Positions 1 through 11,240 of a stretch of 64,000 nucleotides of DNA are shown piece after piece. Origin of the DNA: Lepidurus packardi (lineage: Eukaryota > Arthropoda > Branchiopoda > Notostraca > Triopsidae); contig JAKZAN010000005.1 in the NCBI GenBank assembly GCA_023053545.1, positions 11,966,001-12,030,000 of the forward strand, read 5' to 3'. Position 1 is the first letter of the stretch; the number at the start of each line of letters is the position of its first letter. Both the position numbers and the translations under genes were made by a program. The notes below the pieces were generated by a model. It saw nothing but the letters and a program-made list of their open reading frames with translations. It was not told where the DNA came from and made no database searches.

Positions 1-90
1 CCCAGGTTCCAAGCGCACCCCACACGTGGAAGACGAAGTGGGAGTTAGAATTCGGCCATGCGATAAAGCTTCACGCGCTTTTTCGCTCAC
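1..90 (-). CDS. Timp: TIMP third coding exon, cut by the window edge
   Basis: The acceptor is tatttag at 91-95. The 30 codons visible read VSEKAREALSHGRILTP, then a serine-rich turn and TCGVRLEPG. This matches the segment of arthropod TIMPs that leads into the conserved CGV/CGI motif. The frame is open to base 1, so the exon or gene continues leftwards. Confidence 0.9.
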   Translation of the reverse strand, partial: MSEKAREALSHGRILTPTSSSTCGVRLEPG

Positions 91-2965
91 CTAAATATAG
101 TACGGAGGAAATAGCCAATTACTTGCAGAAATTGTCATACTCTAACTTTCAATTATTTCGAATTATGCGAAATTTTTTCGGTGAACCCCCCAAAAAAATC
201 CAGTTCATTGGCATTTCGCCAATTTCAATTTGAATTCAATATCTCAGAACTTTCTAAGACATTTGAGACATTTGAGACATTAGACATTTTAGAATTTTTC
301 CGGAATTGGAAATTAAAAAAAAATGCAAATTTTGTTTTTCGAATCCTCCGCCGATGAAGGTTATTTCTAGATGTTTTATTATAAAAAAAACATTCAAATT
401 CTGAGAACTTTCGTCGAAAAAAGGTTCCATTTCTCCACAATTTAAAATGTTAAAAAAATTCATTACAAAAAAAAATCCAGTTCATTGGCATTTCGCCAAT
501 TTCAATTTGAATTCAATATCTCAGAACTTTCTTAGACATTTGAGACATTTGAGACATTTTTAGACATTAGACAGTTTAGAATTTTTCCGGAATTGGAAAT
601 TTAAAAAAATGCAAATTTTGTTTTTCGAATCCTCCGCCGATGAAGGTTATTTCTAGATGTTTTATTATAAAAAAAACATTCAAATTCTGAGAACTTTCGT
701 TGAAAAAAGGTTCCATTTCTTCACAATTTAAAATGTTAAAAAAATTCATTACAAAAAAAAAATCCAGTTCATTGGCATTTCGCCAATTTCAATTTGAATT
801 CAATATCTCAGAACTTTCTAAGACATTTGAGACATTTGAGACATTTTTAGACATTAGACATTTTAGAATTTTTCCGGAATTGGAAATTTAAAAAAAATGC
901 AAATTTTGTTTTTCGAATCCTCCGCCGATGAAAGTTATTTCTAGATGTTTTATTATAAAAAAAACATTCAAATTCTGAGAACTTTCGTCGAAAAAAGGTT
1001 CCATTTCTTCACAATTTAAAATGTTAAAAAATTCATTACAAAAAAAAATCCAGTTCATTGGCATTTCGCCAATTTCAATTTGAATTCAATATCTCAGAAC
1101 TTTCTTAGAAAGACATTTTAGAATTTTTCCGGAATTGGAAATTAAAAAAAAAAAAATCCAATTTTTTTTTTTCGAATCCTCCGCCGATGAAGGTTCACTC
1201 AAAGTTATTTTTAGATGTTTTATTATAAAAAAATTCAAATTCTGAGAAATTTCGTTGAAAAAAGGTTCCATTTCTTCACAATTTAAAATATTACAAAAAT
1301 CATTAAAAAAAAAAAAAAAAATTTCGAATCCTCCGCCGACGAAGGTTCACTCAAAGTTATTTCTAGATGTTTTATTTTTTTAAAAATATTCAAATTCTGA
1401 GAACTTTCGTTGAAAAAAGGTTCCATTTCTTCACAATTTAAAATGTTAAAAAATTCATTACAAAAACAGTTCATTGGCATTTCGCCAATTTCAATTTGAA
1501 TTCAATATCTCAGAACTTTCTTAGAAAGACATTTTAGAATTTTTCCGGAATTGGAAATTTAAAAAAAAAATCCAATTTTTTTTTTCGAATCCTCCGCCGA
1601 TGAAGGTTCACTCAAAGTTATTTTTAGATGTTTTATTATAAAAAAAATTCAAATTCTGAGAAATTTCGTTGAAAAAAGGTTCCATTTCTTCACAATTTAA
1701 AATATTACAAAAATCATTAAAAAAAAAAAAAAAATTCGAATCCTCCGCCGACGAAGGTTCACTCAAAGTTATTTCTAGATGTTTTATTTTTTTAAAAAAT
1801 ATTCAAATTCTGAGAACTTTCGTTGAAAAAAGGTTCCATTTCTTCACAATTTAAAATGTTCCGCCGATGAAGGTTCACTCAAAGTTATTTCTAGATGTTT
1901 TATTATAAAAAAATTCAAATTCTGAGAAATTTCGTTGAAAAAAGGTTCCATTTCTTCACAATTTAAAATATTACAAAAATCATTAAAAAAAAAAAAAAAA
2001 ATTTCGAATCCTCCGCCGACGAAGGTTCACTCAAAGTTATTTCTAGATGTTTTATTTTTTTAAAAATATTCAAATTCTGAGAACTTTCGTTGAAAAAAGG
2101 TTCCATTTCTTCACAATTTAAAATGTTACAAAAAATTGTAAAATTTTTTTTTTAAAATTAAAAAAAAAAAAAACTATGCCAACGCAGAAGGTGTTGAGAT
2201 GTTTTTTTTTTTTTACAAAAAAATCGAAAAGCTGTTGAAGAATGGACTACGTGTCAAAGATATTTTCTTGCTCACTACTGCAGTCATTTTTGTCCCGCCA
2301 CGCCATGTAGGGGGGGGGGACGGGAGAACGGACGTGAGGGCTTTAAAGTTTAAAATTAACTCGTATATTTTGACATTTGCGCTGTACCTTAAATTCTTTC
2401 CGGATCCGCACTTTGTAAGCGGCTGTGAGTTCCACTTTGTCGTAGACAGCTCTCTGGACTTGGACCAACACGACTGCCAATTGAAAAGGAAGGAACAAAA
2501 GAACAGCGAAATGAAAATAAAATTCTGTTTGAGTCAACAAAACCCCCCAAATAAAAATAAAATTAAGAATTACATTGCTGTCATACATCTTTTTTTGAAT
2601 TTTTTTTTTTTTTAACACATGAATTTTCTCACTTTCTCGCCTTGCAAACTGATGTGTGATTTTGGGTATTTCCTTTATTTTTAGGCTTTGTATTTACTTT
2701 ATTCCAAAAGTCTTTACAACTCAAGTGCTAAACCTCATTTGCATAATGGACTCTGATAAGTTCTTTGCGTTGCACCCAAACTTGAAATGGGGTTGTGAAA
2801 GTGGAGAAGACATGTCGATTGATTTATTTCTATTTCTATGGCACACGACATGTACACGTTCATATAGCAGTAGAGATAGATATAGGCGCACTCTTAGAAA
2901 GAAAGAAAATAATATAGAAATAGAAATAAAATAATAAATAAATAAAATAAAAAAATGTAGCAAGG

Positions 2966-2996
<31 letters not shown>

Positions 2997-4714
2997 CAAC
3001 TTGGGTTATATACGCGTCAGGAATGTGGCTGTGCATAATTGACATGCAAATGAGGCCAGAGGCTGTTAAAAAGAGGAAATGTTGGAAGATTTGTGGATGT
3101 GACTCAACTTCAAACTTCCTTATTAGTTTTAATGCTCACAAGTTTTTCTAGAACGGATATATATTTATATAGGGCTTTGTTCGCTTTGCTGAGTTGATTA
3201 CAGCGAGCCCGAACTTTCACTTTGCCCTTAATTGAGTTGAAGTTAAATTTTCCCATGAAGATTCCAATGAAGGTAAACTTCGTGAGATTGTCAATTAAGA
3301 TGTACATTAATTAGAATCTTCGGTAAGATTCCCTTGGATTAAAACAGTATCATTAAAATAAATCAATTAAAATTAGTAGGAATTTGCAGGAATTTGAGTT
3401 AATAACGAAAGAATAATACTAGAAATAATAAAGTAAAAATAATAAATAATAAAAATAAAATAGAAATAATAGTACATTAAGAAAGTAAAGTAAACAGCGG
3501 AAGGCTGAGGAGATTTAATAATTAGGGTTAATAGTGTTTACTAAAATGAGGCTTGATATCGTCCAATTTAGTGAATTGTAGTTAAATATAGATTGATTTC
3601 GCAGTTATTTGGTGAAACTAAAAATACATTGCTAAAATACGCACTTCTTCGAACTAACGGAGGTATTAATTATAAGATAGTTCAGTATAAATCCTTATCT
3701 AACAACGTGGCATTACGATGTGTATACTTCATGTCAAAAATAACCGAGATATTAAAGAAAATGTCTACTGAAACTCTTCTGTCAGTTCAAACTTTCGATG
3801 ACCATATCTCTTTGGGAAAGAATCTGCACGTTAGAAGCTCCCATTCCTATAATGACCGTAACCTTGACTTTGCTTCAAGACAAAATTGGGACTTTTTCTC
3901 TAAAACTGGCTGATTTTTAAGCGAATTTTGAAATGCCAACTTTTTGCTCCGCACTGGCGGATGAGGACAAGGTTGGACGCACGACACCACTAGACAGTTC
4001 CAGTTATGCACACGGTTTCTCCTTCTAATTGACTACGTGATGGTTTAACAGCATGCTATAGTCTTTTTAAACACTACTTTTTATGAACTGACTCACGGTA
4101 GAGAGGATCATACCATTATATAAACAACTATAGATAAACCCTCATGTTATGACGTCACTGTCTTTTCCTGTGCTGGAAGCTTCAAAGTTCCATTAAAGAG
4201 AGTAATGTTCCTACAATTACAAGGATGTTACTTAAAAAACCTCATCTTATGACCATTACGAGTATGGTCACGTTTTCCCTGTCAGACTGCTACCCGCGGA
4301 TGGCGTCGTCGTCTACCATGTGGGCTCCACGCTTGCCGTAATGGCGGCCGGAACTCGCGTTTGGCTTTACAGCGTTGCCGTCGCCGCTAGTAGAGAGACA
4401 TATTCTTGAATATCTCGGTTATTATTCAAGTTAGGTATACACTTCTTAATGCCAAGTTGATCATTAAGACTTACTTTATGACACACTAAAAACGGTTTTA
4501 GACTTGAGTTCCCCCTTCCTTATAGAAACTAGCAAGCCTCCCAAAGTAATTAAAGCAAATTAAAAACTTACCGAAATCTGCTGAACAATAATGTTCTTGT
4601 GGATGTGTTTTCTTGCAAGTGCAGGCCGTCGCCACTGCTAACCATGTGAAGAGAACTGCGCAGACGAGTCCAAAACTTCCTTTGCATTGTGACGCCATGT
4701 TCAAATATTTGCAC
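1..4714 (-). CDS. Timp: TIMP, tissue inhibitor of metalloproteinases (3' part off the left edge)
   Basis: This is a secreted inhibitor of matrix metalloproteinases and related metzincins. Three coding exons are visible on the minus strand: 4572-4698 (phase 1 end), 2388-2473 and 1-90. Joined, they give 101 residues with closing phases. A signal peptide of about 25 residues ends in VATA, so the mature protein would start CTC, the N-terminal Cys-X-Cys whose first cysteine binds the catalytic zinc in known TIMPs. CSADFV follows, then a basic strand ending AAYKVRIRKEFK, then SEKARE and TCGVRLEPG, the conserved third-cysteine region. The remaining N-domain and the C-terminal domain lie beyond base 1. 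A strong acceptor just upstream of the ATG (ttttatgtag, junction at 4714/4715) implies a noncoding 5' exon that I could not locate. The gene lies antisense inside a synapsin intron. Identity is very secure; the exon starts are inferred from splice consensus and phase. Confidence 0.93.
181..2140. repeat. Tandem array of about 280-bp units in a TIMP/synapsin intron
   Basis: The block beginning cagttcattggcatttcgcc recurs at about 201, 478, 765, 1051 and 1467, spaced 277 to 416 bases. Each unit carries ttcgaatcctccgccgatgaagg and a closing ggttccatttcttcacaattt block. Later units (from about 1160) have an extra gttcactcaaag variant and are rearranged into shorter half-units. Short open frames in it are products of the repetition and are not genes. 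There is no transposase or tRNA-like core that I can defend. Confidence 0.9.
2388..2473 (-). CDS. Timp: TIMP middle exon
   Basis: The exon is 86 bases between ttggcag and gtacag. Together with the leading G from the previous exon it reads VVLVQVQRAVYDKVE followed by AAYKVRIRKEFK, which aligns to the VVVRARV and YKVKIKK strands of TIMPs. It ends in phase 0. The flanking sequence (2200-2387 and 2474-4571) has no other TIMP-like open frame. Confidence 0.92.
2474..4571. other. TIMP intron 1 (also synapsin intron): no gene seen
   Basis: The sequence is AT-rich. It contains a poly-T run of about 30 at 2967-2990, AT-rich low-complexity sequence at 3350-3500, and a short GC-richer patch at about 4270-4400 that shows no recognisable coding frame on either strand. 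Confidence 0.6.
4572..4714 (-). CDS. Timp: TIMP exon with start codon and signal peptide
   Basis: The ATG is at 4696-4698; the in-frame TTG two codons earlier is not needed. The coding part gives 42 residues plus one base: MASQCKG, a hydrophobic core rich in Leu, Val and Ala, then VATA and the mature CTCKKTHPQ. The donor is G|gtaagt at 4571. Reading on past the donor meets no homology, which supports splicing there. About 16 bases of 5' UTR precede the ATG back to the acceptor. Confidence 0.92.
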
Positions 4715-5559
4715 CTACATAAAATAAATTTTTTTATTATTTTTTTTTACTCCTCTTAAAAGTAACAATAACCCTAAACACAACCCTACTCGGCTCTGGG
4801 AACTGAACTACCGCAGCAGTTAAGACAGCAGCTCAGAAAAGTACCCGGCTTAGTATTTGAAGTATTTAAAAAAAAATAAAAATAGCGTGCAAACATGAAA
4901 TATCCTGCGGGGGAATTTTCGGGTACTTTTTTTTATTTATTTTTTGGTAGCTTGTTTGAATGTTGGTTTATTTCCAAACCAGTTTGTGACGTCACAAGCC
5001 AACAAATCGACAACTCAAAAAAAAAGTAAAAAAATAAAAATAAAAATGGCTCCAAGGCAAACAAGACCAGGTGTGCGAATCAGGAATGCCAATGTTATAT
5101 ACACGAATTTGGGAAGTCTCTCTCCTTAATGTGACTTTGAAGCCAAAACAGCAGAAAAGTTAACCGCCTGAGGGTTCATTTTTATTTATTTAGTTTTTCT
5201 CGTGGAACAGGATTTTTTTAGATTTTTTTTTGCTTGTTGGCGAATATGTAAAAGAGGAGTTAGGGGGAACTCTAACGAACCAGATGGAAGCAATTTGGTT
5301 TTGAAAGACGGAGACTGTGATTCGTGGTCTAATTTTAGCCCAGTCAACGGAGAAGAGGGGGGTGAGGGGGGACTTTGAAGATGAAAGAAGCAAAAAATTT
5401 GGAGTAACCAAGATCCTTTGTCTCTCAGGTTTCTTGGCTCTTTGTGTCTGTGTCTTCTTTAAGCAAATCTTAAACGCGGCTGTTACCTATTTGCATTAAT
5501 TTTGAATTTTTTTTTTTTTTACCAAAAATTTGAGAATTTTTTTTTTTTAATTCTGTTGC

Positions 5560-6205
5560 AATTAGTTGTTCTGTAGTACTGAGCTGCCTGTGAATGTTAT
5601 CTTATCACAGGATGCTTAAACTGTGTTTATTTGAGGTAATTTTAAAAAATTAGAAATAATTTTAAAATTCTAAGAATTTTCAGATTTTTTTTAAATTCTA
5701 TTTTTTTAAATTCTCTTGCAGTTAGTTGTACTGTAGTACTGAGCTGCCTGTGAACGTTATCTTATCACAGGATGCTTAAACTATGTTTATTTGAGAGGTA
5801 ATTTTAAAAAATTAGAAATAATTTTAAAATTCTAAGAATTTTCAGATTTTTTTTAAATTCCCTTTTTTTAAATTTTTTTAAATTCTCTTGCAGTTAGTTG
5901 TACTGTAGTACTGAGCTGTCTGTGAACGTTATCTTATCACAGGATGCTTAAACTATGTTTATTTGAGTGGTAATTTTAAAAAATTAGAAATAATTTTAAA
6001 ATTCTAAGAATTTTCAGATTTTTTTTAAATTCCCTTTTTTTTAATTTTTTTAAATTCTCTTGCAGTTAGTTGTACTGTAGTACTGAGCTGTCTGTGAACG
6101 TTATCTTATCACAGGATGCTTAAACTATGTTTATTTGAGTGGTAATTTTAAAAAATTAGAAATAATTTTAAAATTCTAAGAATTTTCAGATTTTTTTTTT
6201 TTTAA
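5560..6205. repeat. Tandem array, four copies of a 160-172-bp unit
   Basis: The block tactgtagtactgagctg, followed by gttatcttatcacaggatgc, recurs at about 5562, 5722, 5894 and 6066. It alternates with an AT-rich spacer containing attagaaataattttaaaat. Copies 2 to 4 are nearly identical, so the expansion is recent. Confidence 0.9.
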
Positions 6206-7573
6206 TTTTGCGTTGCGTTTTCTGGACGCTTTCCCCTGTTTTCAAAGGCAGCTGAGAATGTTTGCGAGGGTTCTAGAAATTTTGTTTGTAAATAATCTGG
6301 GAATAATGTGATAAATCATAAGATTTTCGGAAAATCCTCGAAAATTGTTTTTGGAAGGAATGAGAAACTGTTTCGAAAGACTTGGAAAGGAGAGATTAGG
6401 CAGTTTGGAGCAGGTAAACCTAAGGATTTGCTTGTCAGAAAGATGCTGTAAACATATTTGAGAAGGTTCGAAGTTATCAGCGCTTCTTAAGGCCGAAAAT
6501 GCGATGAAGGTGGAGTGGGCGGAGCCTAAAAACGGTTTTACGGCGATTCGCACACCTGTTCGATGTTTTCTCAACTTCATTTTTTTCGTGACATTAGTCC
6601 TTAGACAATGCCGCGCCTTCTTTCGGCTTCCCATAGACAGCCCTGACCCACTTAATTAATCTTCTTAAAAATAATTTACTGAATTCAAATTAAGTTAATT
6701 TTTTTTTTTACCTGCCCGGAGTTTCTAAAATTTGTGACACAAATGAAATAAAAATAAGTGAACGTTTTCATGAGTTTTCGTGAATTTTTAAATTTAGTTT
6801 GAAAGAATTTGACACTTTAATTAATTTCCGGATTTTCGGAATTATTGTGATTTTATTTCGAATTAATGTACGCTTTAACCTTCCCGGATTTTTTATTTTA
6901 TGGGTGCTTGAACACTTTGTTCACGATGTTCAATTTGTATTTTTACCTTTAACGATTTAATTGGGCTAATTTAAAATTAACCTTAACGTTAATTACCTTT
7001 TTGGATTACTCGAGATTTAAGGATTTAAGGATTCGAGATTTAAGGATCACTCGAGAGTCACTTTAGAATCGTTTTTGGGCGCGACACGAAAAGACACTTA
7101 ATTTTTTTCAAACATAATGAGGTAATTCATATGCACTTAAGGAGATTCTTTTTCTTTTTTTTTTTTCTTCTGTTGCTGAAGCCGTTTTCAGTATGGAGAG
7201 ATCTGTCCGCAGATCATTAACTGGTTTAGCTTGTCAAACTGTTTAGAAGTTGGCACAAGTTGAAGGGTTTGGTTGAGTGAAAAACTCGGGAGGCACGTTT
7301 TTTTCACATGTGATGTTTGATTTTTTTTATTTTTTATTTTCTTACAATTTTTTTTGAGCTCCTTTTCTTTGCCAAGCAAGAAATTAAGATGCAAATGAGC
7401 GTTTCAAGTTTTTGGGACGCTGCAACTGACCGGTGTAGACCGACTGAAGTCGGGCGAGTAGAAGCGAGCTGCTTTTGCCTTTCGCTGTGCCCCCCCTCCC
7501 CCCCCAGACCACCGCCAACTTTTAAACTTTTGTGGGCTGGCAGAACTCTCCGTGCAGGAAAATTCTTAAAGAA

Positions 7574-7576
<3 letters not shown>

Positions 7577-7616
<40 letters not shown>
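7577..7616. repeat. (GA)n microsatellite
   Basis: About 20 perfect GA dinucleotides lie within the synapsin intron. The open frames that cross it on both strands are artefacts of the dinucleotide repeat. Confidence 0.95.
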
Positions 7617-7619
<3 letters not shown>

Positions 7620-9523
7620 AAAATAAAAAAGAAAATAAAAACAAAGAAAAGGGACCCTTTGGCTCTCCAACAGCTGGCTTGGTCAAGGATCCGGAGTCAT
7701 GAAGCACGATATCTTGTAAGGCTTTGTCTTGAAAATGGGATTCAAAGAATTATTTTTAATAAAAAAAAATGAGAAGGCGCAGATATTTTTGTGAGATTGG
7801 GAAGGTGGGAAGTGATTAAGAAAAATATAAATGGGAGGTAATTAGGGGGGCAAAGGCATAGGAGGGTGAGGATCTAAAGGTGATAAAGGGGAATCCCGAA
7901 ATTAAGAAAAAAATCTAAGGATAAAATTATAATCTAAGGAGAGGGTTAGATTCATGTTTCCTTATGAGGAGGAAGAGAACGGTTTAAGGGGCCAGAAAGG
8001 TTAATTGGCGGTTTGGGGAGGATCTAAGTTTAGAAGTATTTTTGTGGTTAGGAAGGGAGAATCATAGCTTATAAAATAGAGCGAAAATTGTAGTTTGTGA
8101 TGGTACTTTTGGTTCCGTCGTGCGCCACATAGTAATCAAGATATCGAAGAAAGAAATTTGGACCAATAGGATCACGCGGCTGTTTAACGTCACGGACGTG
8201 CGGCTATGCATAGCGTGGTACTTCGGGAGCGTTGTTTACTGTTCAGAAGCACGGAGTAACACAGTAGCTGTGGTTAAAAAAGCGCAATACGCCACGTCGT
8301 AACACCTCTGTGACGTCATGATGCAAAGTTTGAAGGCCAATAACTTCCTAACGGCTAATCCGAAAGATTTGCAACAAAAAGTCGCTGTTCTGGGAGTAGT
8401 AAGTCTATAGATAACCCATCAATATCACAATGAGGGACTTCCGCGGCAATCGTCCGTTAGATTACTTTGGTTTTGCTGGTTTTGAAACCGGTTGTTGATG
8501 GGAGTTGATAGGTTTTGCAAGGTTTTTATGGTTTCTGTACATTTTTTAGGTGGTAATTCACGATTTTGTAGAGGGTTGGATGGTTTAGACTATCTTTTCA
8601 GTCTTTTCCTGGCGTTTGGAAAGTTTTGGGACGGTTTTAAGAGCCAAAGTTTGAAGGCGTTTTCTAACGGTTTTTGGAAGCGGTTTGAAAAGGTAGGGAA
8701 AGAGGGTGAATTTCAGTGTTGAGGGTGGTTAAGAGCATTCTAGCAGGCGCCGGACTGAGTATGATTACGTTTGTGGCGCCAGCTGTCAGCGGTAGAGACT
8801 CGTCTCAGGATTCGTTGTTGTCGTAGGTTAGAATAGAGCCGGGTAAGGGTTTTTGGAAGCCTGCTTATTTCACACTCTTGTTGTGTGTGGATGTGTGGTG
8901 CATAAACACACACATGATTAGTCATCTCTTGATCTCCCGTGATGATATCAGGCGCAAATTGTTGAATTGAAGTGGCGAGATTTCTAAACTTTGAACTTCC
9001 GGGCGCCACAGCCAATTTCTGAAAGTTTTTTTTTTTTTTTTCTAGTTCACTTGTATTTGGGGGGTGGAGAGATTTGGTCTCTGGAATGATACTGTAATGG
9101 AAATAGAAATGAAGAAGAAGAAGCAGACTTTTAAGTGTTCAGACATTATGCTAGTTTTATGTGGTTAGGAAGTCATTTAGTTTTATTTGTGGTTGTTTGG
9201 CGAGAATAATAATGACGGGAAAGGGGGAGGGATTTAGATCCTATCTGTTTGGAACTGGACTGGAATAGTTAATGAAAAGAAAGGGGTTCTATTGTTTTTT
9301 AGTGTTATTATGATTTTGTTTTTGGTGGCTCGCCAACAAAGTTGGAGTTGTTCTGCTTGGTTTTATGGGGAAGAGAGCCGTGTAGAGGAAATGTTCGAAA
9401 ATTGAAGGGGAAGCCCTGGGAGACCGGGGCAAAACGTTCGATTTCCCGAGGTCGCAGGATAGAGGTTCTAGTTACATTACAGGGGTTATACACAACGAAG
9501 GGCGCACTCCACTTGCCTAGCCG

Positions 9524-9704
9524 CCGCGGCCGGTTCCCAACAGGCCGCGGCCGGGTTCCCGACAAGCCGCGGCCGGGTTCCGAACAGGCCGCGGCCGGAT
9601 GCCCAACAGGACGCGGCCGGGGGCCCAACAGGCCGCGGCCGGGGGCCCAACAGGCCGCGGCCGGGCTCCCAACAGGCCGCGCGGCCCAGTGGTTGGGAAC
9701 CACT
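9524..9704. mobile_element. One end of a hAT-like transposon carrying a GC-rich 22-bp array
   Basis: Seven copies of a 22-bp unit (aacaggccgcggccgggttc and variants) end at ggttgggaaccactg, base 9704. Read on the minus strand the end is CAGTGGTTCCCAACC followed by GGGCCGCG, which resembles terminal repeats of non-autonomous hAT elements as I know them. The next 8 bases, ctctttac, would be the target-site copy. No matching left end or ctctttac copy was found upstream, so this is a fragment. No transposase is present, and the large open frames across it come from the repetition. Confidence 0.6.
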
Positions 9705-9984
9705 GCTCTTTACGATACCAATTACGCGTTGCAATGTATAGTATGTTGTAGTCGGGATAATTTTTGCGAGGAAAGAAGGATATTCCGGTTTGGGTGACTT
9801 GAGGCACGTGTGTAATGTATGTATGAGTAAGGAAAGAAACCAAAGCTGCGGAAGGTTGCGATCCAGGGTAATTTAAACCTCGAATTCTTACATAATCGAT
9901 ACTTGAGAACCTGTTTACAACAACATCTACAATGAATACGTTAGGTTTAGGCACTCTATCAAAGGTTTCGCTTTGTTTTACTTG

Positions 9985-11240
9985 ATAAACTGCGAAGCTT
10001 GTTCACCGAACTTCCAATCCAATTACATTAGTTGAAACTTTTTTTCGAAAACTATTCCAAATTTTTTTTCCAATTCACTAAACGCTTATCTATTCATTTA
10101 AATAAAAGGTTACCACTTAATCTCGAATTAATAACGCATGGAAACCTGAATTGATAGCAAAATTAACTGCAAAACTTCTTCACCAAACTTCCAATCCAAT
10201 TAAATTAGTTGAAACTTTTTTTCGAAAACTATTCAAAATTTTTTTTCCAATTCACGAAACGCTCATCTATTCATTTAAATAAAAGGTTATCACTTCATGT
10301 CGAATTAACAACACATGGAAACCTGAATTGATAGCAAAATTAACTGCGAAACTTGTTCACCAAACTTCCAATCCAATTACATTAGTTGAAACTTTTTTTC
10401 AAAAACTATTCGAAAATTTTTTCCAATTCACTAAACGCTAATCTATTCATTTAAATAAAAGGTTACCACTTAATGTCGAATTAACAACATATGGAAACCT
10501 GAATTGAGAGCAAAATTAACTGCGAAACTTGTTCACCAAACTTCCAATCCAATTACATTAGTTGAAACTTTTTTTCGAAAACTATCCGAAATTTTTTGTC
10601 CAATTCACGAAACGCTCATCTATTCATTTAAATAAAAGGTTACCACTTAATCTCGAAATAATAACGCATGGAAACCTGAATTGATAGCAAAATTAACTGC
10701 AAAACTTCTTCACCAAACTTCCAATCCAATTAAATTAGTTGGAACTTTTTTTCAAAAACTATTCGAAATTTTTTGTCCAATTTACTAAACGCTAATCTAT
10801 TCATTTAAATAAAAGGTTATCACTTAATCTCGAAATAATAATGCATGGAAACCTGAATTGGCATGGAAACCTGAACCTGAATTGGAAACCTGAATTGGAA
10901 ACCTGAATTGGAAATTAACTGCAAAACTTCTTCACCAAACTTCCAATCCAATTACATTAGTTGAAACTTTTTTTCGAAAACTATTCGAAATTTTTTTTCC
11001 AATTCACGAAACGCTTATCTATTCATTTAAATAAAAGGTTACCACTTAATGTCGAATTAACAACACATGGAAACCTGAATTGATAGCAAAATTAACTGCG
11101 AAACTTGTTCACCAAACTTCCAATCCAATTACATTAGTTGAAACTTTTTTTCAAAAACTATTCGAAAATTTTTTCCAATTCACTAAACGCTAATCTATTC
11201 ATTTAAATAAAAGGTTATCACTTAATGTCGAATTCATAAC
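9985..11240. repeat. Satellite-like array, seven copies of a unit of about 180 bp
   Basis: The unit contains ttcaccaaacttccaatcca, a poly-T with cgaaaactatt, tctattcatttaaataaaag and acatggaaacctgaattg. Copies begin near 9988, 10168, 10346, 10528, 10699, 10920 and 11098. At 10855-10915 one copy contains a nested expansion of the ggaaacctgaattg segment. The unit length is close to one nucleosome repeat. It lies in the synapsin intron. Confidence 0.93.

Larger units (their letters stand above)
4715..9523. other. Synapsin intron, plus strand, no gene apart from repeats
   Basis: Apart from the arrays listed separately, I see only AT-rich sequence. It should hold the TIMP 5' noncoding exon and promoter on the minus strand, but none can be picked out reliably. 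The open frames at 6242-6634 (minus, 130 codons) and 8740-9015 (minus, 91 codons) match nothing I recognise and have no splice context. Confidence 0.5.

Noticed and set aside
320..370. TTCGAATCC in the 280-bp repeat, considered as a tRNA-type B box (SINE)
   Set aside because: No A box at the right distance and no cloverleaf could be drawn around it.
225..2615. Many small open frames on both strands in the first 2.6 kb
   Set aside because: Most repeat the same peptide because the DNA is a tandem array. The plus-strand 138-codon frame at 2199-2615 lies antisense to the TIMP exon and has no homology.
3110..3307. Minus-strand frame with KVKVRARC followed by a lysine-rich stretch, resembling the TIMP VVVRAR segment
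   Set aside because: The exon at 2388-2473 fits far better in phase, splice sites and family sequence, and it connects to the exon at 1-90. This frame has no good acceptor or donor.
4261..4400. GC-richer patch considered as a TIMP or synapsin exon
   Set aside because: Neither strand gives a frame that matches either protein, and possible acceptors lead to quick stops or arginine-rich noise.
7317..7772. Plus-strand frame of 151 codons with an Arg-Glu repeat
   Set aside because: The repeat comes from the (GA)n tract, and the flanks match nothing.
9308..9954. Several open frames of 82 to 151 codons rich in Arg, Pro and Gly on both strands
   Set aside because: They are readings of the 22-bp GC-rich array with no stop codons, not proteins.
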